Positions 1-6,811 are shown, numbered from the stretch's first letter. The stretch is 15,383 nucleotides of DNA from Microbacteriaceae bacterium (GCA_022701925.1 JAKONM010000291.1:1-15383); one strand, 5' to 3'. Numbers and translations are program-made. Notes: generated by a model not told the origin, from the letters alone.

Positions 1-966
1 GAGCTGGTGCCGGAGGCGCGGGTCGCGATCGCGCACGGTCAGATGGGCGAGCACCAGCTGGAGCAGGTGATGGTCGACTTCTGGGAGCGCAAGTACGACG
101 TGCTGGTCTCCACCACGATCATCGAGACCGGCCTGGACATCGCGAACGCGAACACGCTGATCATCGACCGGGCCGACAAGTACGGCCTGTCGCAGCTGCA
201 CCAGCTGCGCGGCCGCGTGGGGCGCGGGCGGGAGCGGGCGTACGCCTACTTCCTCTACGACGGCGAGAAGCCGCTGTCGGAGACGGCGGTCGACCGCCTG
301 GAGACCATCGCGGCGAACAACGACCTGGGCTCCGGCATGCAGGTGGCGCTGAAGGACCTGGAGATCCGCGGCGCCGGCAACCTGCTGGGCGGCGAGCAGT
401 CCGGCCACATCGCGGGCGTCGGCTTCGACCTGTACCTGCGGATGATCGGCGAGGCGGTGAACGACTTCCGCGGCGAGAGCAACGAGGGTCAGACCGAGCT
501 GCGGCTCGAGCTGCCGGTCGACGCCCGCATCCCGGACCACTACATCGACAGCGAGCGGCTGCGCCTGGAGGCGTACCAGAAGCTGTCGGCCGCCTCCGGG
601 CCCGTGGCCAAGGACGGGCAGCTGGACCTGGTGCTGGAGGAGCTGCAGGACCGGTACGGGGAGGCGCCGGAGGAGGTGCGCAACCTGATCCGCGTCTCGA
701 AGCTGCGCCGGCTGGCCCAGCAGGCGGGCCTGTCCGACGTCGTCGCGCTGCCGCGGCTGCTGCGCATCAGCCCCGCCGACCTGCCCGACTCCAAGCAGGT
801 GCGGCTGCAGCGCATGTACCCGGGATCCCGGGTGCTGCCGGGCGCGGTCACCGTGCCGTGGCCGCAGACCGCGGGCGAGCCGCTGGCGGACGAGGGCCTG
901 ATCGAGTGGGTGCAGCAGCTGCTCACCGCGGTGTTCGTGCCTGCGACCGCTCCCGCCGCCCCCTGA
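1..966 (+). CDS. mfd: Transcription-repair coupling factor Mfd, C-terminal part (5' truncated by window)
   Basis: The product is the ATP-dependent DNA translocase that removes RNA polymerase stalled at DNA lesions and recruits UvrA. The reading frame is open from base 1, so the gene begins outside the window; 321 residues remain. The fragment begins inside the second RecA-like domain. Helicase motif V (STTIIETGLDIANANTLI) lies near residues 37-54 and motif VI (QLHQLRGRVGRGRERAYAY) near 65-83. Next comes the TRG/relay-type segment with LEIRGAGNLLGGEQSGHI near residues 120-137. The last roughly 160 residues match the Mfd C-terminal D7 domain, including the RLRLEAYQKL segment. The gene ends in TGA, followed by a structured spacer that may terminate transcription. 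Identification is very secure because Mfd is highly conserved here. I see no sign of damage. Confidence 0.97.
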   Translation, partial: ELVPEARVAIAHGQMGEHQLEQVMVDFWERKYDVLVSTTIIETGLDIANANTLIIDRADKYGLSQLHQLRGRVGRGRERAYAYFLYDGEKPLSETAVDRLETIAANNDLGSGMQVALKDLEIRGAGNLLGGEQSGHIAGVGFDLYLRMIGEAVNDFRGESNEGQTELRLELPVDARIPDHYIDSERLRLEAYQKLSAASGPVAKDGQLDLVLEELQDRYGEAPEEVRNLIRVSKLRRLAQQAGLSDVVALPRLLRISPADLPDSKQVRLQRMYPGSRVLPGAVTVPWPQTAGEPLADEGLIEWVQQLLTAVFVPATAPAAP

Positions 967-978
967 CCTCCGGGGTCC

Positions 979-1076
979 GCGGATCCGCACTTCCTGCGCG
1001 GATCCGCAGTTCTCGTGCGACACGCCGGCCACGGAGCCCTGCAGCCCGGCGTGTCGCGGAGTTCTTGCGGATCCGC
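979..1076. repeat. Large imperfect inverted repeat with three GCGGATCCGC palindromes
   Basis: Three identical 10-bp palindromes GCGGATCCGC lie at 979-988, 998-1007 and 1067-1076. The second and third form the outer ends of two 31-nt arms, 998-1028 and 1046-1076. The arms pair at the outer 11 and inner 12 bases (inner GCGACACGCCGG) around an unpaired 8-nt middle, with a 17-nt loop. The first and second palindromes also start a direct repeat of about 17 nt. The element follows the mfd stop and lies before the MFS start, so it could end mfd transcription. Its modular, repeated build also looks like a REP-type dispersed element. There is no T-tract. Confidence 0.6.
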
Positions 1077-1093
1077 GGAGCCTCGCGGCCGGG

Positions 1094-1099
1094 GAGGAT
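1094..1099 (+). promoter_or_regulatory. Possible -10 box of leaderless MFS gene (GAGGAT)
   Basis: GAGGAT lies exactly 6 nt before the GTG at 1106, the same spacing seen at several other starts in this window. The alternative reading is a Shine-Dalgarno: GGGAGG with an 8-nt spacer to the GTG. The sequence alone cannot separate the two. No clear -35 box is visible. Confidence 0.4.
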
Positions 1100-1105
1100 C
1101 GGGGC

Positions 1106-2278
1106 GTGAGCGGCGAGCGCGACGACCGGATCGGGCTCGCCGCGGCGGGCGGGCTGGGCGCCCTGGTGCTGGCGACCTTCGTCGCGATCACCACGGAGAT
1201 CGTGCCCGTGGGGCTGCTGCCCCAGCTGAGCCGCGCCTTCTCCGTGCCGGAGTCGACGACCGGGCTGCTCGTCACGGTCTACGCGGCGCTGGTGGCGGTG
1301 CTCGCGATCCCGCTGACCCATCTGACGCGCGCCCTGCCGCGCAAGCCGCTGCTGCTCGGCACGATCGCCCTGTACGCGATCGGCAACCTGGTGATCGCGC
1401 TCGCGCCGACGCTCGGCCTGGTGGTCGCGGGCCGGGTGGTCGGCGGGGTGGCGCACGCGCTGTTCTTCTCCGTCTCCTCCGCCTACGCCGCGGCCCTCGT
1501 GCCGGAGCGCCTGCAGGGCCGCGCGCTGGCGATCGCGGCCTCCGGCGCCTCCCTCGGCTACGTGCTCGGCGTGCCGCTCGTCACCTCCATCGGCGCCGCG
1601 CTCGACTGGCGCGCGGCCTTCCTCGCGCTGGTGGTGGGCGGCGTGCTCGTGGCCCTGACTGCGGCCGCCCTCCTGCCCGCCGTGCCGCTGGCGCCGCCGC
1701 CCGTCGGCCGGGCGCGCGGGCCGCGCAGCGCGCTCACCGCCGTCGCGGTGGTCAACGTCGTCGCCTTCTTCGGCCACTACGTGCTGTACACGTACGTGTC
1801 GCCGCTGCTACTGCGGGCCGGGCTGCCGGAGCAGGCGATCGGCCCGGTGCTGTTCCTGCTCGGCGCGGCGGGGGTCGTGGGCCTGTGGCTGGCCGGGCTG
1901 ACCATCGACCGCGATCCCCGCCGCGGCTTCCTGGGTGCGCTGGCGCTGGCGGCCGTCTGCGTCGGCGCCCTGCTGCTCACCGGCGGCTCGGTGCCCGGCG
2001 CGCTGGCGGGCACCTCCGCCTGGATCGTCGCCTTCGGCGCGATCCCGGTCTTCTGCACCGCCGCCTGCCTGCGCACGAGAGCGGTCGCCCCGGACCTCGC
2101 CGCGGCGGTGAACAACGCCGCGTCGAACCTGGGCATCGGGCTGGGCTCGGCGCTCGGCGGCGCAGTGTTCGCGGTGTCCGGCATCCCCGCCGTCGTCGTG
2201 GTCGCGGCCGGCGCCTTCGCCCTGGCGGCCGTGCTGGTGGCGGTGCTGCGACGGGGGTTCCCGGTGCGCGCGGTCTAG
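1106..2278 (+). CDS. MFS transporter, AraJ/SotB/NepI-like DHA1 family exporter
   Basis: This is a 390-residue polytopic membrane protein, the usual size for a 12-helix DHA1 exporter. The N-terminal helix carries TTEIVPVGLLP (residues 29-39), which closely resembles the ATEFLPVGLLP-type motif of the sugar-efflux/AraJ/SotB and chloramphenicol-efflux branch. A motif-C-like segment, GASLGYVLGVPLVTSIGAAL, spans about 147-166. A positively charged loop (RARGPRSAL, about 202-210) divides the two six-helix halves. These families export sugars, nucleosides or drugs by proton antiport; the substrate here cannot be told. GTG at 1106 is chosen because the protein then begins just before the first helix and it matches the local start pattern. 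The TAG stop overlaps the probable -10 box of the next gene, so the two may be separately transcribed although closely packed. Confidence 0.9.
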   Translation: MSGERDDRIGLAAAGGLGALVLATFVAITTEIVPVGLLPQLSRAFSVPESTTGLLVTVYAALVAVLAIPLTHLTRALPRKPLLLGTIALYAIGNLVIALAPTLGLVVAGRVVGGVAHALFFSVSSAYAAALVPERLQGRALAIAASGASLGYVLGVPLVTSIGAALDWRAAFLALVVGGVLVALTAAALLPAVPLAPPPVGRARGPRSALTAVAVVNVVAFFGHYVLYTYVSPLLLRAGLPEQAIGPVLFLLGAAGVVGLWLAGLTIDRDPRRGFLGALALAAVCVGALLLTGGSVPGALAGTSAWIVAFGAIPVFCTAACLRTRAVAPDLAAAVNNAASNLGIGLGSALGGAVFAVSGIPAVVVVAAGAFALAAVLVAVLRRGFPVRAV

Positions 2279-2281
2279 CGT
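2276..2281 (+). promoter_or_regulatory. Probable -10 box of leaderless reductase gene (TAGCGT), overlapping the MFS stop codon
   Basis: TAGCGT fits the TANNNT -10 consensus and lies 6 nt before the ATG at 2288, so transcription would start at or next to the A of the start codon. Its first three bases are the stop codon of the upstream gene. The intervening GCCTCC has no Shine-Dalgarno character, which favours leaderless translation. Confidence 0.6.
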
Positions 2282-2287
2282 GCCTCC

Positions 2288-2950
2288 ATGCGGCTCCGGG
2301 TCCACAACCTCGCGGTGTCCCTCGACGGCTTCGCGGCGGGGGAGGGGCAGAGCCTGGAGGCGCCGTTCGGCCATGCCGGGCACCGCCTGATGGGCTGGTA
2401 CCTGCCGACCCGCACCTTCGTCTCGATGACGGGACACGGGGCGGTCGCGCACGACGCCGGCACCACCGGCGTGGACGACGCGTTCGCGGCCGCGTCGTGG
2501 CAGGGCATCGGCGCGGAGATCATGGGGCGCCGGAAGTTCGGCCCGCAGACCGGCCCGTGGCAGGACCACGAGTGGCAGGGCTGGTGGGGCGACGAGCCGC
2601 CGTTCCGCACCCCGGTCGTCGTGCTGACGCACCACCTGCGCCCGGACCTGGTGCTGGGCGGGACGACCTTCACCTTCCGCGACGCCGAGCCGGCCGAGGC
2701 CCTGCGGATCGCCGCGGACCTGGCCGGCGGCCTCGACGTGCGGCTCGGCGGCGGCGCGAGCAGCATCCGCCCGTTCCTGGCGGCGGGACTGGTCGACCAC
2801 GCGCACGTGGTCGTCGTGCCGATCGTCCTCGGCCGCGGGGTGCGGCTCTGGGACGGCCTCGAGGGCCTGGAGGAGCTCTACTCGATCGAGAGCACTCCGT
2901 CGCCCAGCGGCGTCGTGCACCTGGTCCTGACCCGCCGCCCACCCGCCTGA
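2288..2950 (+). CDS. Dihydrofolate reductase family protein (RibD C-terminal domain)
   Basis: The 220-residue soluble protein has the RibD-C/DHFR-like fold signatures. SLDGF (11-15) follows the first beta strand, IMGRRKFG (78-85) matches the conserved NADPH-loop segment, and LGGGASSIRPFLAAGLVD (153-170) is the glycine-rich cofactor-binding stretch. PIVLGRGVRLWDG (178-190) is the usual C-terminal PVLLGxGxRLF-type motif. Relatives are NAD(P)H-dependent reductases of unknown substrate common in actinobacteria, named after the riboflavin-pathway reductase; there is no deaminase domain, so this is not RibD itself. At 220 residues it is longer than many family members because of an insert at about 25-65. 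The ATG at 2288 is supported by the adjacent -10 box. It converges with the VOC gene downstream. Confidence 0.9.
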   Translation: MRLRVHNLAVSLDGFAAGEGQSLEAPFGHAGHRLMGWYLPTRTFVSMTGHGAVAHDAGTTGVDDAFAAASWQGIGAEIMGRRKFGPQTGPWQDHEWQGWWGDEPPFRTPVVVLTHHLRPDLVLGGTTFTFRDAEPAEALRIAADLAGGLDVRLGGGASSIRPFLAAGLVDHAHVVVVPIVLGRGVRLWDGLEGLEELYSIESTPSPSGVVHLVLTRRPPA

Positions 2951-2981
2951 CCGCATCTCCCCGACCAGATCCGGGACGCCC

Positions 2982-3001
2982 GACCAGCGGTGCCGCTGGT
3001 C
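2982..3001. terminator. Bidirectional hairpin between convergent genes
   Basis: GACCAGCGGTGCCGCTGGTC folds as an 8-bp stem with a 4-nt loop. It lies in the 68-bp spacer between the reductase stop and the VOC stop. No T-tract follows, as is usual in high-GC actinobacteria. A second short stem, GCCCGG/CCGGGC at 3013-3029, straddles the stop codon of the reverse-strand gene. Confidence 0.6.
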
Positions 3002-3018
3002 CGCTGTCCCAGGCCCGG

Positions 3019-3396
3019 TCAGGCCGGGCGCTGCTCCACGAGCACCGAGAAGACGTTGCCGGAGGGGTCGGTGAACCAGGCGATGTCGGGGCCGCGGCCG
3101 CGCATGGCGCCGTCCTCGTCCTGCGGCATGCCGGGGTAGCGCACGGGCTCGAGCCCGGCCTCGGCCAGCTCGCGGATCGCGACGCCCACGTCGGCCACCA
3201 CCAGGTTCAGCACCGTGAAGTCCGCCGGCCGGTGGTCCGGCTTCGGGTAGAGGATCGCCGACCCGCCGCCGGGCAGGTGCAGCCGGGCGATCGGCCCGTC
3301 GTCCACCTGCAGGCCGACCCGGTCGCGCCAGAACGCGACCGCCTCCGGCACGTCCCGCACGCTCATGCCGCTGAACGCCCTCGTCGTCGTGAGCAT
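3019..3396 (-). CDS. VOC superfamily protein (glyoxalase/bleomycin-resistance-like)
   Basis: The 125-residue protein is a single VOC module pair typical of glyoxalase-like proteins. It has the opening FSGMSVRDVPEAVAFWRD (8-25), a central NLVVADVGVAIRELAEAGLE stretch (64-83) and the closing AWFTDPSGNVFSVLVEQ (106-122), where the DPxGN turn and the following strand are diagnostic. Family members are metal-dependent lyases, isomerases, dioxygenases or drug-binding proteins; no specific substrate can be assigned. ATG at 3396 is chosen because GGAAGGGAG lies 5 nt upstream on the reverse strand, so unlike its neighbours this gene has a Shine-Dalgarno and a leader. The open frame continues far upstream but without family similarity. 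It is divergent from the alpha/beta hydrolase across a 126-bp spacer. Confidence 0.88.
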   Translation of the reverse strand: MLTTTRAFSGMSVRDVPEAVAFWRDRVGLQVDDGPIARLHLPGGGSAILYPKPDHRPADFTVLNLVVADVGVAIRELAEAGLEPVRYPGMPQDEDGAMRGRGPDIAWFTDPSGNVFSVLVEQRPA

Positions 3397-3510
3397 CGTC
3401 GCTCCCTTCCTCGCCACGGATGGTCCCCGGCGCGGCTCAGGAGGGGCTGAGCGCGCCGTCGAGGCGCTGGCCGAGGACGGCTCACAGGCTCCGGCGGGCG
3501 CGGGCGGGCG

Positions 3511-3516
3511 CAGGAT
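3511..3516 (+). promoter_or_regulatory. Possible -10 box of leaderless alpha/beta hydrolase gene (CAGGAT)
   Basis: CAGGAT lies 6 nt before the GTG at 3523, matching the spacing of other starts here. AGGA with a 7-nt spacer could instead act as a weak Shine-Dalgarno. Confidence 0.4.
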
Positions 3517-3522
3517 GAGGCC

Positions 3523-4362
3523 GTGCGGACGAGGGACGAGCAGAGGACCGCCGTCGAGGTCGACGGCCACCGCGTGGGCGTGACGACCGCGGGGGAGGGG
3601 CCGCCCCTGGTCCTGCTGCACGGCATCGGCCGGGACCGCCACGACTGGGACAACGTGCAGCCGCTGCTCGCGGGCCGGTTCACGACCTGGGCGATCGACC
3701 TGGAGGGCTTCGGCGAATCGGCGGTCTGGGAGGGCCGCGTCTCGATGTCCTCCATGGCCCGCATGGTGCGGCGCACCCTGGCGGCGGCGGGCGAGCACCG
3801 GCCCCTGCGGCTGGTCGGCAACTCGATGGGCGGCGCGGTGGCGCTGCGGATGACCGCGGACGACCCGGGCGCGATCGCCGGCCTCGTGCTGATCAGCCCG
3901 GCCGGCTTCGGGCGGGACGCGAACCTCGGCCTGCGGCTGCTCACGGTGCCGCTGGTCGGCTCCGCCCTGCTCGCCGCCGACTCCTCGCCCGCGGCGCTGC
4001 GGCTGCGCGCGCTGCGCCCCGACCCCGACGAGGGCTTCCGGGCGCTGGCGATCGCCTCCTCGCTGCGGCTGCGACGGGCGGGCATGCGGCGGCAGTTCAT
4101 GCAGGCCCTGCACGACCTGGGCGGCTGGAACGGCATCCACGAGGCCTGGCGGGCGGAGGTGCTGCAGGCGCTCGCGGCGGCGGGGACGCCCGTGCTGGTG
4201 GTGTGGGGCGACCGGGACACGGTGCTGCCGCACGCCCACCTGGCGGCGGTGCGGGCCGCGGTGCCGCACGCCGCGACCCGCTCGCTGCCGGGGCTCGGCC
4301 ACATGCCCCAGCTGGAGGAGCCCGACCGCGTCGCGGCCCTGATCGCGGACTTCCTGGCCTGA
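3523..4362 (+). CDS. Alpha/beta hydrolase
   Basis: The 279-residue soluble protein has a full alpha/beta-hydrolase triad layout. LVLLHGIG (29-36) gives the oxyanion HG motif. GNSMGG (99-104) is the nucleophile elbow, with Ser101. VVWGDRDTVLP (226-236) carries the acidic residue, probably Asp232, and LPGLGHMPQLEEP (255-267) carries His260. The cap region (about 135-205) is helical and rich in Leu and Arg. The motif set is typical of esterases, haloperoxidase-like enzymes and C-C bond hydrolases; the substrate is not predictable. There is no signal peptide, so it is cytoplasmic. The GTG start gives a short polar N-terminus before the first strand. The stop codon lies inside a hairpin shared with the convergent serine hydrolase gene. 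Confidence 0.9.
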   Translation: MRTRDEQRTAVEVDGHRVGVTTAGEGPPLVLLHGIGRDRHDWDNVQPLLAGRFTTWAIDLEGFGESAVWEGRVSMSSMARMVRRTLAAAGEHRPLRLVGNSMGGAVALRMTADDPGAIAGLVLISPAGFGRDANLGLRLLTVPLVGSALLAADSSPAALRLRALRPDPDEGFRALAIASSLRLRRAGMRRQFMQALHDLGGWNGIHEAWRAEVLQALAAAGTPVLVVWGDRDTVLPHAHLAAVRAAVPHAATRSLPGLGHMPQLEEPDRVAALIADFLA

Positions 4363-4377
4363 CGCGGTCAGGCCAGG
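4353..4377. terminator. Bidirectional terminator hairpin containing both convergent stop codons
   Basis: The inverted repeat CCTGGCCTGAC / GTCAGGCCAGG forms a perfect 11-bp stem with a 3-nt GCG loop. The TGA of the forward alpha/beta hydrolase (4360-4362) and the TGA of the reverse serine hydrolase (4368-4370) both fall inside it, and the outer stem encodes the last residues of both proteins. Only 5 bp separate the two coding regions, so this element can serve both strands. There is no T-tract. Confidence 0.7.
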
Positions 4378-5741
4378 CGCACCACCAGGGTCTGGACCAG
4401 CGGCCGCGCCACAGGGGTCAGCCGGATCTCGCAGCGCAGCGACGCGGCGGCGCCCGGCACGCTCCAGGTCAGGTGCGCGGGGGAGTCGCTCCACGGCGCC
4501 GCGTCGGCCAGCGGCAGCACGTCCGGGCCGAGCCCTGCGCGCGTCGCCAGTGCCTGCACGGACTCGCGCCGCAGGTCGAACGCCTCGTCCATCGCGAGGT
4601 TGTCGGAGGCGACGGGCGCGAGCAGGGCGTCGTCCCAGTCGCGCAGCAGCCGCTCGACGACCTCGCGCGCGGCGGCGGTCTCGAGCCACAGGTCGGGCGC
4701 CGCCTCCGGCACCTCGGCCGCGTCGAGCACCAGCCGCAGCGCCGTGGTGGCGGGCACCGTCGCGCCGCTGTACCGCGCGTTCTCCAGCACCACGACGCCC
4801 AGGCCGCTGGCCGGGTGCCAGCGCATGTTGGCGCCGTAGCCGGGATAGCCGCCGGAGTGGCTGACGACGCGGCCGTGCCGCGGGTCCTCGTCGATCACGA
4901 GCCCCAGCCCGTAGTGCGTCGAGACCGTGTCGGGCACGGGCGTGCGCGGCTCCTGCATCAGCCGGCGGGACGCGGCCGACAGCACCGCGTCGTCGGCGTC
5001 GTCGCGCCAGGCCGCCGCGAGCCACCGGTCCCACCTCGCCAGCGCGGCCGGGCTGGCGACGATGCCGCCCAGGGCGGAGAACGAGCCCGGCTCCGTCCAG
5101 GGCTGCTCCACCCACTCCTCCCGCACCTTCGCGTACCCGGGCGCGATCGGCCGGTCGCCCGACCGGTCGTAGGCCAGGCCCTCGAGCCCCAGCGGCTCGA
5201 TCAGGCGCTCGCGCACGAGCCGCGGGTAGGCGACGCCGGTGACGACCTCGAGCACCCGGCCGAGGATCGAGTAGGCGAGGCTCGAGTACTCGTAGCGGGT
5301 GCCCGGCTCGCGGACCAGCCGCAGTCCCTCGGCGAGCATCGCGTCGAACGCCTCGGCGGTCATCGACTCCTGGCGGTCGGCCCACGGGTCGTCGATGGGG
5401 ATGCCGCCCGACATCGAGGCCAGCTCGCCCAGCGTCGGGGCGCGGTCGGCGCCCAGCACGCGCACCTGCAGCACGTCGGTCAGGGGCGTGTCCAACGACA
5501 GGCGACCCGACTCGACGACCTGCATCAGGGCGGCGGCGGTGAAGCTCTTGGTGCAGCTGGCCACGCGGAAGGCCGTGTCGGGGGAGGGGGCCGGGTCGCC
5601 GGCGGACCCCGTCGCGACCACGCCCTCCGGCGTCGCCAGCGCCCAGGAGGAGGCGGGCGTCCTGCCGGCCTTCACCCTGGCCTGCACGAGGTCGTCGATC
5701 GCTGCGGCCGCCAGCGCGGCCCGGTCGGTGCGGTACGCCAT
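4368..5741 (-). CDS. Serine hydrolase, beta-lactamase (class C/EstB-like) family
   Basis: The 457-residue protein has the Beta-lactamase/transpeptidase-like fold. The SxxK motif is Ser62-Cys-Thr-Lys65 in FRVASCTKSFTAAALMQ. The second motif is Tyr152-Ser-Ser154, with Ser where true class C enzymes have Asn. The third is His295-Ser-Gly-Gly in VVSHSGGYPGYGANMRW. The HSGG form and the Tyr-x-Ser motif point to an esterase or D-peptidase relative rather than a real beta-lactamase. No signal peptide is seen, so it is probably cytoplasmic. The last about 110 residues form an extra C-terminal domain after the catalytic fold. The ATG at 5741 has CAGGAT 6 nt upstream. It follows the lipoprotein gene on the same strand after 24 bp, so co-transcription is possible. 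Confidence 0.9.
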   Translation of the reverse strand: MAYRTDRAALAAAAIDDLVQARVKAGRTPASSWALATPEGVVATGSAGDPAPSPDTAFRVASCTKSFTAAALMQVVESGRLSLDTPLTDVLQVRVLGADRAPTLGELASMSGGIPIDDPWADRQESMTAEAFDAMLAEGLRLVREPGTRYEYSSLAYSILGRVLEVVTGVAYPRLVRERLIEPLGLEGLAYDRSGDRPIAPGYAKVREEWVEQPWTEPGSFSALGGIVASPAALARWDRWLAAAWRDDADDAVLSAASRRLMQEPRTPVPDTVSTHYGLGLVIDEDPRHGRVVSHSGGYPGYGANMRWHPASGLGVVVLENARYSGATVPATTALRLVLDAAEVPEAAPDLWLETAAAREVVERLLRDWDDALLAPVASDNLAMDEAFDLRRESVQALATRAGLGPDVLPLADAAPWSDSPAHLTWSVPGAAASLRCEIRLTPVARPLVQTLVVRLA

Positions 5742-5747
5742 CCGACG

Positions 5748-5753
5748 ATCCTG
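5748..5753 (-). promoter_or_regulatory. Possible -10 box of leaderless serine hydrolase gene (CAGGAT)
   Basis: On the reverse strand CAGGAT lies 6 nt before the ATG at 5741. It fits in the 24-bp gap after the lipoprotein gene and would give the hydrolase its own leaderless transcript. A weak Shine-Dalgarno (AGGA) is the alternative. Confidence 0.4.
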
Positions 5754-5765
5754 GCAGGCGGCGCC

Positions 5766-6242
5766 TCACCGCTCCGCGGAGGTGGACAGCACCGCGGAGC
5801 CGATGACGCCCTCGGCACCGTCCACGAGCACCGTCGCGCGGGTGCCGCGATCGCCGGCGATCGCGCTGCCCGCCGTGCTGAAGCCCTCGTTGCAGGGCAG
5901 GTCGGCGGAGGGGCCGAACCGGCGGCCGCTCGCGTTCCGCAGCTCGTAGTGCATCGTGCTGCCGGCGGGCCCGCTGCAGCCCGCGTGGACGTACACGAGT
6001 CGTGCGCTGCGGGGCACGTCGCCCTTGCCGCGGTACACCGTGGTCGGGCCGAGCTCGCCGCGCGCGATCTCGCCCCGCATCGGCGCCGGCTCGGGCAGCG
6101 ACGTGATCGCCGGCGCCGGCGCCGAGGAGGCCGCTTCGGAGGAGGCGGAGGAGAGGGTGGCGACCGGGTTCGGGGCGGGCGCCGTGCAGCCGGCGAGCAG
6201 CACGGTCGCGGGCACCAGCAGGAGCAGCAGCGGTCGGCGCAC
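5766..6242 (-). CDS. Small lipoprotein of unknown function
   Basis: The 158-residue protein begins with a classic lipoprotein signal: MRRP, a hydrophobic run, and lipobox LLAGC with the lipidated Cys19. A low-complexity Ala/Ser/Pro linker (about 20-55) follows, then a small folded domain (about 56-155) with two cysteines, Cys89 and Cys117, that could form a disulfide outside the membrane. I do not recognise the domain. GTG at 6242 is chosen because it places the signal peptide correctly and lies 6 nt after a TAGGAA box. The gene is divergent from the GNAT gene with only 48 bp between starts, and lies upstream of the serine hydrolase on the same strand. Whether it works with either neighbour is unknown. 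Confidence 0.85.
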   Translation of the reverse strand: MRRPLLLLLVPATVLLAGCTAPAPNPVATLSSASSEAASSAPAPAITSLPEPAPMRGEIARGELGPTTVYRGKGDVPRSARLVYVHAGCSGPAGSTMHYELRNASGRRFGPSADLPCNEGFSTAGSAIAGDRGTRATVLVDGAEGVIGSAVLSTSAER

Positions 6243-6248
6243 GGGCCC

Positions 6249-6254
6249 TTCCTA
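6249..6254 (-). promoter_or_regulatory. Probable -10 box of lipoprotein gene (TAGGAA)
   Basis: On the reverse strand TAGGAA lies 6 nt before the GTG at 6242. The AGGAAGGG around it could pass for a Shine-Dalgarno but would be only 3 nt from the start, too close to work well, so a leaderless promoter is more likely. Confidence 0.5.
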
Positions 6255-6276
6255 GTCCTCCTGCGGCGCGGACGGC

Positions 6277-6282
6277 TAGCGT
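6277..6282 (+). promoter_or_regulatory. Probable -10 box of GNAT gene (TAGCGT)
   Basis: TAGCGT, identical to the box before the reductase gene at 2276, lies 8 nt before the GTG at 6291. No Shine-Dalgarno is present between them. It faces away from the lipoprotein promoter, with 22 bp between the two hexamers. Confidence 0.5.
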
Positions 6283-6290
6283 CGTGGCCC

Positions 6291-6794
6291 GTGCCGATCG
6301 TCGTCCGTCCCCTCGAGAGCGCCGACCTGCACGCCGCGGTCGACCTGAACAACGGCGCCGTGCCCGCCGTGCCGCCCACCGACCGGGGTGCGCTGTCGCT
6401 GCTGGTCGCGGCCGCGTCGCTGGCCCTGGTCGCCGAGCAGGCGCCGGGCCACCCGCTGGGCTTCCTGATCGCGATGGACCCGGGCACCGACTACGACAGC
6501 GAGAACTACCGCTGGTTCAGCGGGCGCGGCGACTCGTTCGTCTACGTCGACCGCGTCGTCGTGGCGCCGGGGGCCCGCGGCACCGGCATCGGCCGAGCGC
6601 TGTACGAGGCCGTGTTCGAGCGGGCGCGCGAGCACGGCTTCGGCGAGGTGGACTGCGAGGTGAACGTGCGGCCGGCGAACCCGGAGTCCCTGGCGTTCCA
6701 CGCGCGCATGGGCTTCGAGAAGCTGGACGAGCAGGAGACCAAGGGCGGCGCCTACCGCGTCGCGCTGCTCGCCGCCCCCGTCCGCGAGGCCTGA
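6291..6794 (+). CDS. GNAT family N-acetyltransferase
   Basis: The 167-residue protein is a single GNAT domain that transfers an acetyl group from acetyl-CoA to an amine. Motif A is VDRVVVAPGARGTGIGRALY (86-105), with the pyrophosphate-binding R/Q-x-x-G-x-G/A variant at Arg96-Gly-Thr-Gly-Ile-Gly101. Motif B contains VNVRPANPESLAFHARMGFEK (125-145), the usual N-x-x-S-x-x-F/Y-x-x-x-G-F pattern near the C-terminus. The opening IVVRPLESADLHAAVDLNN is typical of the first strand and helix. The substrate is not predictable. GTG at 6291 is the first in-frame start that gives a complete domain. The spacer downstream holds a long inverted repeat that may terminate it. Confidence 0.92.
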   Translation: MPIVVRPLESADLHAAVDLNNGAVPAVPPTDRGALSLLVAAASLALVAEQAPGHPLGFLIAMDPGTDYDSENYRWFSGRGDSFVYVDRVVVAPGARGTGIGRALYEAVFERAREHGFGEVDCEVNVRPANPESLAFHARMGFEKLDEQETKGGAYRVALLAAPVREA

Positions 6795-6811
6795 GCCGCC
6801 GCGTCCGCGGA

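Noticed and set aside
979..1076. CRISPR-like repeats (three identical 10-mers)
   Set aside because: The units are only 10 bp, palindromic, unevenly spaced (19 and 69 bp) and in inverted context. There are no cas genes.
1106..2950. MFS gene plus RibD-like reductase as an antifolate or antibiotic resistance module
   Set aside because: The reductase belongs to the broad RibD-C family, not the FolA family, and the probable promoter between the two genes argues against a dedicated operon. There is no sequence evidence for a shared substrate.
4368..5741. True beta-lactamase resistance gene
   Set aside because: SxxK is present, but the second motif is Tyr-x-Ser instead of Tyr-x-Asn, the third motif is HSGG, there is no signal peptide, and an extra C-terminal domain follows. 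An esterase- or peptidase-like hydrolase is more likely.
4203..6794. Very long open frames opposite or out of phase with recognised genes (also 6884-9988 reverse, 13125-15032 reverse, 1015-3450 forward)
   Set aside because: They are Arg/Gly/Ala/Pro-rich shadow frames that stay open because of the extreme GC content. They overlap genes with clear family motifs and show no domains, apart from the recognised genes embedded at their ends.
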